64,000 nucleotides of DNA from Kineococcus xinjiangensis. GTDB taxonomy: Bacteria > Actinomycetota > Actinomycetes > Actinomycetales > Kineococcaceae. Positions within the stretch are counted from its first letter, which is position 1; each line of letters starts with the position of its first letter. The notes under the pieces are model-generated. The model worked only from the letters and a program-made list of their open reading frames with translations. It had not been told where the DNA came from and ran no database searches. Positions 17,839 through 26,648 of the stretch are shown piece after piece. The position numbers and the translations under genes are program-made. Location of the stretch: assembly GCF_002934625.1 (NCBI RefSeq), contig NZ_PTJD01000006.1, positions 186,001 through 250,000 on the forward strand. Direction: 5' to 3'.

Positions 17839-20633
17839 GAGCCCGCCCCGGCACCCGGGCGCGCACCGGAGCCGGCGCTCCTGCCGTCGGCGCCGGTGGC
17901 CCCCCGGGTGTAGCGGGGGTGGATGAGGCCCATCGCCGAGTACGCCAGCCCCGGCACCTCCTCCACCGGCACCCCCCGCTGCTCCGCCAGGAGCCGCAGG
18001 TGCTCCAGCGCGCCGGGATCGGCCAGCTCCGCCGCCGGGCGCACCAGCACCCGCCACGGCACCCGCCGCAGCAGCACCCGCGTCGTCTCCCCCACGCCCG
18101 GCTTCACCAGGTTCACGTCGCCGATGCCGTACGCGGTGGAGACCTCCTCCACCGCCCGCCAGCCCGCGAAGGTCGCCCGCCGCTGTCCGGCCGTCACCTC
18201 CCCGGCCAGGCCGGGCACCCGCGCCGCGACCGCGTCGAAGTGCGCGCAGACGCTGTCGAGGAAGTGCGCGGAGACGTCCGCCCCGGCGAGCTCGGCGTAG
18301 GACTTCGCCCCGTGGAACTGCCCCGGCCGCAGCAGCCGGTCGTTGAGCACCGTGCGCGAGACCAGCCCCGAGACGGTGCTGTTCAGGCAGGCGGAGGGGA
18401 TGAGGTAGTCCTCCCGGCTGCCGAACGTCCGCACGCACTCCCCCGGATCGGCCAGCACGGCGAGGTCGTCGCTGAAGACCTGCCCGTGCCGGGCGGCGTG
18501 CTGCTCCAGGGCCGCCGACAGCTCCCGCACGATCGCGCCCTTGCCGGTCCAGCCGTCGACGAAGACGACCGCCGCGGGGTCGTGGTGCGCGGCCAGCCAG
18601 CGCAGCGCGACCGGGTCGATGCCCCGCCCCCGCACGATGGACACCGCCAGGTGCGGCCAGTCCAGGCCCCAGCGCCGCTGCGCCCAGCGGCGCAGCAGGA
18701 TGCCCACCGGCGTGCCCGCCCGGGCCAGCGACGCCAGCACGACGCCGTCCCCGCGCTCACGGCGCAGCAGCTCCGCGACGACGCCCACCCCGAGGGCGAC
18801 GCGCTCGGCGCCGCGCTCCAGCGCCGCGGCGAACAACCGCGAGTACTCCTCGCTGGGCTGGTACTCCACCGGCAGCGACTCCGCGTAGTGGGCGCCGCCG
18901 GACTGGATGGCCTCCTCCCGCTCCTCCGCGGGAGCCTCCAGCCGCACCCCCGACAGGTCGGTGAGCAGCCAGCGCACGTCGGACGGCGCATAGGAGCCGA
19001 ACCCCGGGCCCGACAGCGGCTCCGGCAGCGGCTCGGGCGCGACACCGCTGGCCGGCTCCGGCCGGGGGGCCGGCACGGGCGCGACACCGCCGGCCGGCTC
19101 CGGCCGGGGGGCCGGCACGGGGACCGGCGGGGCGGGCACGGGCGGGGCGGGCACGTCGGCGGGCAGGCTCACGAGCAGCACCCGCCCGGCGTGCGGCAGC
19201 AGCGCCGCCAGCGGCCCGTCCGCCGCGCGCAGGTCAGCCGCGTGGTGGGCGTCGTCCACCACGAGCACGAGCACGTCCCAGGCGGGGCCCGGTCCCGCCG
19301 AGGCCGGCGCGGCGACGTTGTGGGCGTAGCGCGGGCCGGGCCCGTCGACGGCGGGGTCGCTGGAGCGGAAGGCGACGCTTGAGCGCAGCGCGCAGCCGGG
19401 GTCGTCCACGGCCAGCACCGGCGAGCGGGTCGTCGTGGAGGAGCGCACCACCAGGTCGCTGCCCCGCGCGGCGAGCTCCTCCGCCAGCGCGCCGGCCAGC
19501 CGCAGCGGCGCGTGCATCAGCTCCTCCGAGCCCAGCACCAGCACCGCACCCGATCCGGCAGCGGCGCCGGGGCTCGATGCAGCCGCCAGCACCGCGTCCG
19601 CGAGCCTGCCGCCCATCGCCGGCAGTCCGGCCGCGAGCTGCTCGTGGCCCGCCGCCGCGGCCCCGTGCCGGCCCCCCGTCGGCAGCCCGCCCGGCCAGCC
19701 GACGTCCACGACCGGGACGGCGGCGGCCTCCGCCACCGCCGCGGGCGCGGGGACGGGCGCCCCCTCGACGGTGGCGACCAGCGCGGCGCCCGCCGCCAGC
19801 ACGTCGGCGGGCAGGTCCACGCTCCCCGCGGCCAGCGCCACCGCGTCGATGCGGCACCCCAGCTCCGCGGCCAGCGCGTCGAGGGCGCCCGCGTCCGCCG
19901 CGGAGCGCAGGTCCAGCAGGCTGGCCACCACGTACCGGGCGCGGGGGGTGCTGCGGTGCAGGGCCCGCACCGTGTTGGCGATCGTGCGCCCCGTGCTGAG
20001 CTCGTCGTCGACGAGGACCAGGGGGCGCTGCGGGTCGGCGAGCGCGGCCAGCACCTCCGGGTCGGCGGGCAGCAGCCGGTGGTCGGTGGCGTGCGAGTGC
20101 TCCTCCGCGAACCCCGCGTAGGGGGCGGGCGCCCACCCGGCGTCCGCTGCGGCCGCGCGGCGCGTGGAGTGCAGGTACGGGGCGCGCAGGGCGTCGGCGA
20201 CGCAGTGCCCGAGCCCGGTCGCGGTCTCGGCGTAGCCGACGACCAGGAGCGGCACCGGCGGCGCCGCGGCGGCGAGGCGCCCGGCCACGACCGACTCCAG
20301 CCGCGCCGCGGCCGCGCCGTCCCCGGCCAGGGCCGACCGCCACACCGCGGCCGGCGGGCCCGCCGGGGGCGCCTCCTCCCGCAGGGCGCCCGCCACGACC
20401 TCCCCCAGCCGCAGGCCGGCCGCCCGCACCAGGCGCGGGTCGGTCGGCACGTGCTTGCCCAGCACCGTGGAGACCAGCAGGTGCGCCCGTCGCGGGTTGC
20501 GGCGCACCGCGAGACCGGCCAGGTCCGCCAGGTCCAGCCCGTCGACCGACGCGCGCGTGCGCAGGGCCACGCCGAGGCGCCGCGCCACCCACGTCCCCGC
20601 CCAGGGCGCCGGCTGCTGCAGGGTCGCGCTCAC
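17835..20633 (-). CDS. Fusion of PRTase_2-TRSP phosphoribosyltransferase with StiP-PELOTA protein
   Basis: 932 residues joining two proteins usually encoded by separate neighbouring genes. Residues 1-330 are a type I phosphoribosyltransferase with the PRPP loop LVLVDDELSTGRTIANT near 204; the TRSP domain follows with a literal TTTRSPVLAVDD near 400. A Pro-rich linker (about 510-560) contains a 14-residue duplication. Residues 570-845 match the StiP family (SGGAHYAESLPVEYQPSEEY, LIPSACLNSTVSGLVSRTVL), and the end (about 848-905, WRVLVRPAAELADPGALEHL to LAYSAMGLIHPRY) is a PELOTA-type RNA-binding domain. GTG 20633 overlaps the CitE-like stop. The role is inferred: PRPP-dependent synthesis or processing of a nucleotide-like metabolite in a Ter stress system. 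Confidence 0.88.
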   Translation of the reverse strand: MSATLQQPAPWAGTWVARRLGVALRTRASVDGLDLADLAGLAVRRNPRRAHLLVSTVLGKHVPTDPRLVRAAGLRLGEVVAGALREEAPPAGPPAAVWRSALAGDGAAAARLESVVAGRLAAAAPPVPLLVVGYAETATGLGHCVADALRAPYLHSTRRAAAADAGWAPAPYAGFAEEHSHATDHRLLPADPEVLAALADPQRPLVLVDDELSTGRTIANTVRALHRSTPRARYVVASLLDLRSAADAGALDALAAELGCRIDAVALAAGSVDLPADVLAAGAALVATVEGAPVPAPAAVAEAAAVPVVDVGWPGGLPTGGRHGAAAAGHEQLAAGLPAMGGRLADAVLAAASSPGAAAGSGAVLVLGSEELMHAPLRLAGALAEELAARGSDLVVRSSTTTRSPVLAVDDPGCALRSSVAFRSSDPAVDGPGPRYAHNVAAPASAGPGPAWDVLVLVVDDAHHAADLRAADGPLAALLPHAGRVLLVSLPADVPAPPVPAPPVPVPAPRPEPAGGVAPVPAPRPEPASGVAPEPLPEPLSGPGFGSYAPSDVRWLLTDLSGVRLEAPAEEREEAIQSGGAHYAESLPVEYQPSEEYSRLFAAALERGAERVALGVGVVAELLRRERGDGVVLASLARAGTPVGILLRRWAQRRWGLDWPHLAVSIVRGRGIDPVALRWLAAHHDPAAVVFVDGWTGKGAIVRELSAALEQHAARHGQVFSDDLAVLADPGECVRTFGSREDYLIPSACLNSTVSGLVSRTVLNDRLLRPGQFHGAKSYAELAGADVSAHFLDSVCAHFDAVAARVPGLAGEVTAGQRRATFAGWRAVEEVSTAYGIGDVNLVKPGVGETTRVLLRRVPWRVLVRPAAELADPGALEHLRLLAEQRGVPVEEVPGLAYSAMGLIHPRYTRGATGADGRSAGSGARPGAGAGS
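19039..19122. repeat. 42-bp tandem duplication inside the PRTase/StiP linker
   Basis: Two copies, 19039-19080 and 19081-19122, differ at only two positions and encode the repeated peptide PVPAPRPEPAxGVA on the minus strand. In-frame length change suggests a flexible linker that expands by slippage. Confidence 0.85.
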
Positions 20634-21868
20634 GCGGGCACCTCCACCGACCGCTGCGCCACGACCGGCAGCTCCACCCGCACGCCCTCCACGGCGTCCA
20701 CCTGCGCGGCGACGACGTCCACCACCGAGATCCCCTCCCTCGCCACCCCGAAGGCGTCGGCCCGGGCCAGCACCCGCTCCGCCCACGCCCGGTGGGGCTT
20801 GGCCTCGTTCATCTTGTTGCCGTACGCGCTGGCCATGACCCCGCCGGAGCCGGCGCCCAGCACGTCGCGGGCGTCGCACCACTCCTCGTGCGGCACCACC
20901 GACATCGCGTGCACCACCGGCACGTGCGAGGGGTGGATGACCGTCTTGCCGACGAGGCCGTTGACGCGGTCCAGCTCGACCTCGCGCAGCAGCCCGTCGA
21001 GGTCGTCGCGCAGCAGCCTGGTGCGCAGCTCGCGGACGTCGTTCTCCTCGAACGGCGTCTGGCGCAGCTCGGTGCGGAAGAGCCGCTCCCCGGAGGTGAA
21101 GTGCTCCCAGACGGGCCCCGTGACCGGGAAGCCGGTCCCGTCGAGGCGACCGAGCACGTTGATGACGTCGCCGAGGGCGTCGGCGACGACGCGCACGTCC
21201 CAGACGGTCGTGCCGCGCGGGCGGCGCAGCCCGTGCACCGCGGACAGGTCCGTGGCCCCGGTCCGCACCGCGAGGACGCGCTCCCGGTGCGCGGCCAGGA
21301 CATCGCGCACCCGCAGCAGCGCCTCCAGGCGGGTCTCCCGGTGCAGGACGTCGGCGGTCTCGACGACCGGCATCGCCCACATCCGCCGGCCAGCCGCCCG
21401 CGCGACCTCGGCCACCGCCGCCAGGTGCTCCTCCGGCTCGGGCTGGCCGTGAGCCCCGAACTTGGGCAGCACGAAGCCCGCGACGCGCTCCAGCCCGTCC
21501 CCCAGGCGCTCGGCGAGGCAGCGCAGCTGGTCGGGGGTGCGGACGCGGACGAAGAGCAGCAGCGGCCGGGCCAGGCCGTCCTCGACGTCCCTGCGGTGCT
21601 GCGCGAGCTGGCCGACGAGGACCTCCTCGGCCTCCGTGACCCGGTCGTCGGGCACGGAGTCCTCCAGGCAGGCGACCGCGCTGAGCAGCCCGCGTCCGCT
21701 GAGGCGGGCGAGGTCGGCCGCCATCGCCGGACGGGTGGCCGGGCAGTACAGGGTCGCGCCGAGGGCGTGGGCGAGCACCACCGGCGGCGCGTCGGGTCCC
21801 ACGGGCTGCGGGGGCCGGAGGAAGAGGCGCTCCCGGGCGTCCGGGGGCAGGTGGGAGAAGTGCTGCAC
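20630..21868 (-). CDS. CitE-like HpcH/HpaI aldolase/citrate-lyase family protein of the Ter module
   Basis: 412 residues in a TIM-barrel lyase family: ALGATLYCPATRP at the N-terminus, ACLEDSVPDDRV (acidic metal/substrate loop), LLLFVRVRTPDQL (Arg), GFVLPKF, WAMPVVETADVLH (Glu ligand) and KTVIHPSHVPVVHA near the C-terminus. It should cleave or form a C-C bond next to a carboxyl/CoA-like group; the substrate is unknown. Start GTG 21868 is chosen for the AGGAGG four bases upstream; in-frame codons further up cover a terminator and low-complexity sequence. It leads a three-gene operon (lyase, PRTase/StiP fusion, HAD) joined by GTGA overlaps. Confidence 0.88.
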   Translation of the reverse strand: MQHFSHLPPDARERLFLRPPQPVGPDAPPVVLAHALGATLYCPATRPAMAADLARLSGRGLLSAVACLEDSVPDDRVTEAEEVLVGQLAQHRRDVEDGLARPLLLFVRVRTPDQLRCLAERLGDGLERVAGFVLPKFGAHGQPEPEEHLAAVAEVARAAGRRMWAMPVVETADVLHRETRLEALLRVRDVLAAHRERVLAVRTGATDLSAVHGLRRPRGTTVWDVRVVADALGDVINVLGRLDGTGFPVTGPVWEHFTSGERLFRTELRQTPFEENDVRELRTRLLRDDLDGLLREVELDRVNGLVGKTVIHPSHVPVVHAMSVVPHEEWCDARDVLGAGSGGVMASAYGNKMNEAKPHRAWAERVLARADAFGVAREGISVVDVVAAQVDAVEGVRVELPVVAQRSVEVPA

Positions 21869-22035
21869 GGGGCCTCCTCGCTGGGCCACTGGCCGGACCG
21901 CATCGGCGGGGACAGGAGGACGGAGGCTACGGGAGCCGCCGTCCCGGCCGCGGCACCTCCTGCCGGGCTTCATCTCGCGTTCACGCGGGGACGGCCCGCG
22001 GCGGCGGCGCGCCGCAGGTGACCGGGCCCCGGCGT

Positions 22036-22070
22036 CGCGCGGGCGGCGCCACCCGGGCGCCGCCCGCGCG
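22036..22070 (-). terminator. Terminator after terD (first copy)
   Basis: Perfect 15-bp stem (22036-22050 with 22056-22070) and a 5-base loop, immediately after the terD stop, no U tract. Confidence 0.75.
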
Positions 22071-22074
22071 CAGC

Positions 22075-22659
22075 TCACAGGTGGGGCGTGACGGCGGGCA
22101 GCAGGTCGCGGAAGGTGCGGCCCTGGGCGCGCTCGCCGAGCGCGGTCATCGCCCAGCTGTCGCCCTCACGGGTGAGCTTGGCCATGACCTGCGCGTTGTG
22201 GGTGCCCGAGCCCGACAGCTCGTAGCGGGCGACCTCCGTGCCGGTGGTGGAGTCCACGAGGCGGCAGAAGGCGTTCTCGATCTGGCTGAAGTCCTGGCCG
22301 GTGAAGCTGTTGACGACGAAGACGAGGGTCTGCACCTGCGGCGGGACCGTCGTGAGGTCCACCTGGATGACCTCGTCGTCGCCCTCGCCGGCGCCCGTGA
22401 GGTTGTCACCGGTGTGCAGGACGGAGCCGTCCTTGCTGCGCAGCTGGGAGAACCACACCTGGTCGACCAGGTTGCGCCCGGCGTCGAAGAGGAGGCACGA
22501 GGCGTCCAGGTCGATGTCCGCGGACTTCATCCGGCCGAAGAAGCCCTTCTTCTTCACCGCGTCCCAGCCCAGGCCCATCGCCACGCGGCTGAGGCCGCCG
22601 CCGCCCCCGCCGGACTTCGCCAGCGAGATCTTCTGCCCCTTGCCGAGGTTCACTGCCAC
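22075..22659 (-). CDS. terD: TerD family calcium-binding stress protein (copy 1)
   Basis: 194 residues, one TerD domain over the whole length: VAVNLGKGQKISLAK start, MGLGWD, then ADIDLDASCLLFD and TGDNLTGAGEGDDEVIQVDL, the acidic Ca-binding segments, and ARYELSG near residue 140. TerD proteins bind Ca2+ and act at the inner face of the membrane in tellurite, phage and DNA-damage tolerance. It carries a Gly-rich insert after residue 16 and a basic loop AVKKKGFFGRMKS not typical of the shortest members. GTG 22659 follows GGAAGGACGACGAC. It is the last gene of the DUF475-TerA-TerD unit and ends at a strong hairpin. Confidence 0.93.
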   Translation of the reverse strand: MAVNLGKGQKISLAKSGGGGGGLSRVAMGLGWDAVKKKGFFGRMKSADIDLDASCLLFDAGRNLVDQVWFSQLRSKDGSVLHTGDNLTGAGEGDDEVIQVDLTTVPPQVQTLVFVVNSFTGQDFSQIENAFCRLVDSTTGTEVARYELSGSGTHNAQVMAKLTREGDSWAMTALGERAQGRTFRDLLPAVTPHL

Positions 22660-22726
22660 GTCGTCGTCCTTCCGTCGGGCCGGCGCGCTCGCGCCGGCTG
22701 CTGCACTCGTTGCGGGTGCCGTCGCC

Positions 22727-23638
22727 TCAGCGCGTCGCCACCCGCGGGACCGTGCCCTCCGCGTCGAAGTCCAGGTCCCATCCGTACGCCTCGGCGACCG
22801 CGCGCTGCGGCCCGTCGAGGTACTCCAGCTCCCGGCGCAGGACCAGGTCCCCGCCGACGTTGTGGACGCTGACCACCGCGCAGCTCGCCGCCGGGGAGCC
22901 GGGCGGCTCCAGGGCGGTCTCCAGGCGCTCGCCCGTCGGCAGGCGCAGGGAGAGGATCGCCTGCAGCGACGCCCAGTCCGGTGCGCCGCGCCGCCCGGTG
23001 GCGAAGAGCACCATCCGGCGCAGGACGTCGACGTGGCGCAGGTCGAGGAGGAGCTCCTCGCCGGCCTCCTCCGAGCGGGGGCCGAGGCGCAGCACCTGGC
23101 GGGAGCCGAAGCCGGGGGCGCTGAAGGTGCCGCCCAGCTCCTGCACGATGCCGGCGGGGCCGTCGCGCAGCTCCCACAGGCAGCCCAGGTGCACGTCGGT
23201 GGACAGCCGCACGCCCGCTGCCGACAGCCGCGGCTGCCAGGTCAGCACCGCATGCACGGTCCCGCCGGAGCGCTCCGACGCCCACAGGGTGACGCTCGGG
23301 TGGTCCTCGTCGAGGACGGTGCGCCGCTCGGAGGGTCGCGGGGCCCCGACGACCGCCTCCGCCACCGGCGGCGCCTCGTGCACCGGGGTCGGCTGCACCG
23401 GCGGGGCCTGCTGCACCGGGGGCTTCCGGACCGGCCCGGCGGGCGGGCGGGAGCCCGGCGACCGGGGCGCCGGCCCGGGCCGCGCCCCCGCCGGCCGGGT
23501 CGGGGCGGCAGGGGCCGGCCGCGGCGCCAGGTAGTCGGTCAGCGTCCTGGCGCTGCGGGCCGGCCCGGGCCGCCCGAGGAAGGTGTGCACGTCCGGGGAG
23601 GGCCGGTGCGTCCCCTCGTGCGAGTAGTCGATCGGCAC
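22727..23638 (-). CDS. TerA-like / TerD-superfamily protein with Pro-rich N-terminus
   Basis: 303 residues. Residues 20-105 are Pro/Ala-rich and disordered. From about residue 125 on, the TerA-like fold of the TerD superfamily can be followed: STDVHLGCLWELRDG (compare DxDLGCLYEL in TerA), VQELGGTF, LRRMVLFATGRRGAPDWASL and EAYGWDLDF at the end. Several acidic Ca ligands of TerD are not obvious, so binding may differ. It lies 67 bases from terD and 27 bases from the DUF475 gene, in the same direction, so one transcript is likely. Function in metal/oxidative stress is inferred from family and context. Confidence 0.75.
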   Translation of the reverse strand: MPIDYSHEGTHRPSPDVHTFLGRPGPARSARTLTDYLAPRPAPAAPTRPAGARPGPAPRSPGSRPPAGPVRKPPVQQAPPVQPTPVHEAPPVAEAVVGAPRPSERRTVLDEDHPSVTLWASERSGGTVHAVLTWQPRLSAAGVRLSTDVHLGCLWELRDGPAGIVQELGGTFSAPGFGSRQVLRLGPRSEEAGEELLLDLRHVDVLRRMVLFATGRRGAPDWASLQAILSLRLPTGERLETALEPPGSPAASCAVVSVHNVGGDLVLRRELEYLDGPQRAVAEAYGWDLDFDAEGTVPRVATR

Positions 23639-23665
23639 GGCCCTCCCCTCCGGTGCGTCCGGTGC

Positions 23666-24808
23666 TCAGCCTGCGTTGACGTGCGCGTGCTCCGGGTCGC
23701 GGCGGTTGCGCGCCACCGAGGACGCGAACGCCGCGAGGATGAACGCGAGACCGATGAGGCCGGTCAGGACCTCGGGCACGTGGACCTCGATGCTGACGAT
23801 GAGGATGATCGCCAGCGCGCCGATCGCCCACATCGCGCCGTTCTCCAGGTACGGGTACCGGTTGAGGGTGCCCTCGCGGACCAGGTGCACCGTCATGGAG
23901 CGGACGAACATGGCACCGACGCCGAGGCCGACGGCGATGATGATCGGGTCGTAGGTGATCGCGAAGGCACCGATGACGCCGTCGAACGAGAACGACGCGT
24001 CCAGGACCTCGAGGTACATGAACAGGAAGAACGCCGCCTTGCCGCCGACGCGCACGACCTCGTTCGGGCCCTTGCGGGCGGGCGCACCGGCCATGTGCTG
24101 CGCCCCGTGGGTGGCACCCGAGGCCGCCTCCGCCGTCGGGTCGACGTGCTCGCGCTCGTCGTCGGAGTCCTCCTCGTCGATGTTGAACATGTCGCCGAGG
24201 CCCTTGACGAGCAGGTAGGTGAGGATGCCGAGGAGACCGCTGAGCAGGACGGTCGTCTCGTGGTCCTGGGCGAAGGTCTCCGCCGCCACGACGAGCAGGG
24301 TGCCCGCGATGATCACCGGCAGGCCGTTGAGGCGGCCGGCGTGCGCGAGGAGCCGCTCGCCGGGCAGCCAGTACTCCTCGTGCTCGGACGTGATGAAGTC
24401 CAGGAACAGCATGAGCAGGAACATCCCGCCGAAGGCGGCGATCGTGGGGTGCGCCTCGTTGAGGATGGCGGCGTACGAGGTCGGGTCGCTCTCCGGCCGC
24501 TGCTCCAGCGCGAGGTTGATGGCCTCGATCGGCCCGAGGTTCGCGGTGACGGCCACCAGGAGCACCGGGAAGACCAGGCGCATGCCGAAGACGGCGATGA
24601 GCACACCGACGGTGAGGAAGATCTTCTGCCAGAAGTCGTTCATGCGCTTCAGCACCGTGGCGTTCACCACGGCGTTGTCGAACGACAGGCTGACCTCGAG
24701 GACGACCAGGATCGCCGCGAGCAGCAGCGCCTCCCAGCTGTCGTAGATGAACACGCCGACGAGGCCGGCGATGAGGACGGCGAAGGACCATCCGTAGGTC
24801 TTGAGCAT
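23666..24808 (-). CDS. DUF475 membrane protein of the TerC superfamily
   Basis: 380 residues with about nine hydrophobic segments. Two TerC-type signature repeats are visible: EVSLSFDNAVVNATVLKRM near residue 43 and LDASFSFDGVIGAFAITYD near residue 270; such Asp-containing membrane motifs are linked to metal (Mn2+/Ca2+) transport in TerC relatives. A cytoplasmic acidic stretch (IDEEDSDDEREHVD) is near residue 210. ATG 24808 gives MLKTYGWSFAVL, directly entering the first TM segment. It heads the unit DUF475-TerA-TerD, isolated from the upstream terD copy by an 18-bp hairpin. Confidence 0.85.
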   Translation of the reverse strand: MLKTYGWSFAVLIAGLVGVFIYDSWEALLLAAILVVLEVSLSFDNAVVNATVLKRMNDFWQKIFLTVGVLIAVFGMRLVFPVLLVAVTANLGPIEAINLALEQRPESDPTSYAAILNEAHPTIAAFGGMFLLMLFLDFITSEHEEYWLPGERLLAHAGRLNGLPVIIAGTLLVVAAETFAQDHETTVLLSGLLGILTYLLVKGLGDMFNIDEEDSDDEREHVDPTAEAASGATHGAQHMAGAPARKGPNEVVRVGGKAAFFLFMYLEVLDASFSFDGVIGAFAITYDPIIIAVGLGVGAMFVRSMTVHLVREGTLNRYPYLENGAMWAIGALAIILIVSIEVHVPEVLTGLIGLAFILAAFASSVARNRRDPEHAHVNAG

Positions 24809-24902
24809 CAGGTGGGCTCCGGGCTGGGGGCGTCTCGTTCACGGGCGTGCGGTGTCAGGGCGGCGCCGGGCCGGGGGGCGCCGCTGGGGGGTTTCGTCGC
24901 GC

Positions 24903-24957
24903 GCACGGGACGACCCCGCCCCCGTCCGGATCCGGGCGGGGCGGGGTCGTCCCGTGC
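24903..24957 (-). terminator. Terminator after terD (second copy)
   Basis: Perfect 18-bp stem: 24903-24920 pairs with 24940-24957; the loop contains the palindrome CCGGATCCGG. It starts 12 bases beyond the terD stop. Confidence 0.8.
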
Positions 24958-24968
24958 GGCGGGGCGGG

Positions 24969-25544
24969 TCAGACGTTGACGCCGAAGTCCTGCGCGATGC
25001 CGCGCAGGCCGCTGGCGTAGCCCTGGCCGACGGCGCGGAACTTCCACTCGGCGCCGTTGCGGTACAGCTCCCCGAAGACCATCGCGGTCTCGGTGGAGGC
25101 GTCCTCGGAGAGGTCGTAGCGGGCCACCTCGGTGCCGTTGTCGGAGTTCACGACGCGGATGAAGGCGTTGCGGACCTGCCCGAACGACTGGCGGCGGGTG
25201 TCGGCGTCGTAGATGGCGACGGTGAAGACGACCTTGTCGATCTCCGCGGGGACCGCCGCGAGGTCGACGTTGATCTGCTCGTCGTCGCCCTCGCCCTCAC
25301 CGGTGCGGTTGTCGCCGAGGTGCTCGACGGAGCCCTCGGGGCTCTTGAGCTGGTTGAAGAAGACGAAGTAGCCGTCGCCGGGCACCTTGCCGCCGGCACC
25401 GACCATGATGGCCTGCGCGTCGAGGTCGAACTCGGTGCCGGTGAAGGTGTTCGAGTCCCAGCCCAGGCCGACCGTCACGCGGGTCATGCCGGGGGCCTCC
25501 TTGGTGAGGGAGACGTTCCCGCCCTTGCTGAGGCTGACGCCCAT
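24969..25544 (-). CDS. terD: TerD family calcium-binding stress protein (copy 2)
   Basis: 191 residues, canonical Ter[78 protein letters not shown] and [20 protein letters not shown]. This copy matches the family more closely than copy 1 and has the full set of acidic Ca-binding residues. ATG 25544 is chosen because it gives the conserved MGVSLSKGG; longer in-frame extensions cover unrelated sequence. It appears monocistronic: a hairpin lies on each side (24903-24957 and 25731-25760). The 227-bp upstream gap should hold its promoter. Confidence 0.94.
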   Translation of the reverse strand: MGVSLSKGGNVSLTKEAPGMTRVTVGLGWDSNTFTGTEFDLDAQAIMVGAGGKVPGDGYFVFFNQLKSPEGSVEHLGDNRTGEGEGDDEQINVDLAAVPAEIDKVVFTVAIYDADTRRQSFGQVRNAFIRVVNSDNGTEVARYDLSEDASTETAMVFGELYRNGAEWKFRAVGQGYASGLRGIAQDFGVNV

Positions 25545-25730
25545 CGTGCTGCTCCATTCCGTGGTCGGTCGTCGGTGCTGCGCGCTGCGCAGCGTTCGTC
25601 GCGGCCACCTGGGGCCGCGCGTCGAGCTCGTGTGCCGGGTGGTGCGAGACGTTCCTACCGCATCCCCCCGGCGGGGCACAGGGTCGGCCCCACCGCTCGC
25701 TCGGCCCAACGATCGTGTCCGATGAGGAGT

Positions 25731-25760
25731 GCCCCCGCCCGTCGAGGCGCCCGCGGGGGC
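25731..25760 (-). terminator. Probable terminator after the XpaC-like gene
   Basis: GCCCCCGC (25731-25738) pairs with GCGGGGGC (25753-25760), 14-base loop, 12 bases beyond the stop of the upstream gene. Confidence 0.5.
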
Positions 25761-25771
25761 CGGCCGGCCCT

Positions 25772-26644
25772 CTACAGGTCGAGGTCGGAGCGGTGGAACT
25801 TGGTCTCCAGGAACCGCCGCTGGGTGCTCAGCCGCTCCGCGTCGGCCGCGTGCAGGTCGCTGCGCAGCCCGGCGGCCCCCTCCCGCAGCAGCTCCAGCTG
25901 CTCCGTCAGCTCCTCCGCCGGCGTGCGCCCGGTCGTGGCCGTCGGCGCGGCCGCCACGTCGGGCGGCAGCCGCAGGTAGTCCTCCAGCGCGGTGGGCAGG
26001 TACTCCCCGGCCAGGGCGTGCAGGTCGTGGACGACCCGCGCGTCCGCGCCGGGCTCGGCCGCCCGGGCCAGCAGGGGCCGCACGGTGGCGGCGATGTCGA
26101 GCACCGTCGCCACGGCACCCGGCGGCAGGTCCGGGGCGGCGGCCTGCGCGCGCCGCACCGCGGCCTCCAGGGCCCGCAGCGCCCCGGTGCCGCGGTCGGG
26201 CGGCGCGGTGGCGCCCTCGGCGGCGACGGCGTTCGCAGCGGACGGGCCGAGCGCCGCCGGGGCGCGGTCGGCCGCGGGCGGTGCGGTCGCGGCCGGTGGC
26301 GCGGCGTCGGGCCGCCCCTGCCGGCCGCCGTGCCGGGCGGCCTTGCGGGCGGCCCGGCGGCGCTTGCCGACCGCGTCCTCGTAGGAGATCGAGGCGAAGA
26401 TCCAGAGGAACATCAGCGGCAGCGCCAGCTGCTCCAGGTCCAGGGCGAAGAAGGTGATCCACAGCCCGAGCCACATCCAGCCGATGGTCCGCACGACCGG
26501 CCCGCTGAGGTGTCCGAGCACCGGCACGTCCAGGTGGTGGAGGTCCGCGTGACCGGGCGTCGCGGCGGGCAGCGCGGCCCGGCGCCGGCGGCGGCGCCGC
26601 TTGCTGCCGCCGGGCGCCGGGCCGTGCAGCGGCTCCATCGTCAC
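25772..26644 (-). CDS. XpaC-like membrane protein (copy B)
   Basis: 290 residues: a basic N-terminus ([12 protein letters not shown]), two close hydrophobic segments near residues 48-85 ([19 protein letters not shown] and [14 protein letters not shown]), a Pro/Ala linker, then a helical C-terminal domain ending [21 protein letters not shown]. The helical domain with [16 protein letters not shown] resembles the XpaC family, which pairs with TelA-type toxic-anion resistance proteins in Bacillus and others. The paralogue just upstream (26649-27539) shares the same C-terminal plan and the SDLDL tail. The gap between the two is 4 bases, so they are one transcript with telA. Confidence 0.65.
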   Translation of the reverse strand: MTMEPLHGPAPGGSKRRRRRRRAALPAATPGHADLHHLDVPVLGHLSGPVVRTIGWMWLGLWITFFALDLEQLALPLMFLWIFASISYEDAVGKRRRAARKAARHGGRQGRPDAAPPAATAPPAADRAPAALGPSAANAVAAEGATAPPDRGTGALRALEAAVRRAQAAAPDLPPGAVATVLDIAATVRPLLARAAEPGADARVVHDLHALAGEYLPTALEDYLRLPPDVAAAPTATTGRTPAEELTEQLELLREGAAGLRSDLHAADAERLSTQRRFLETKFHRSDLDL

Positions 26645-26648
26645 CGCC

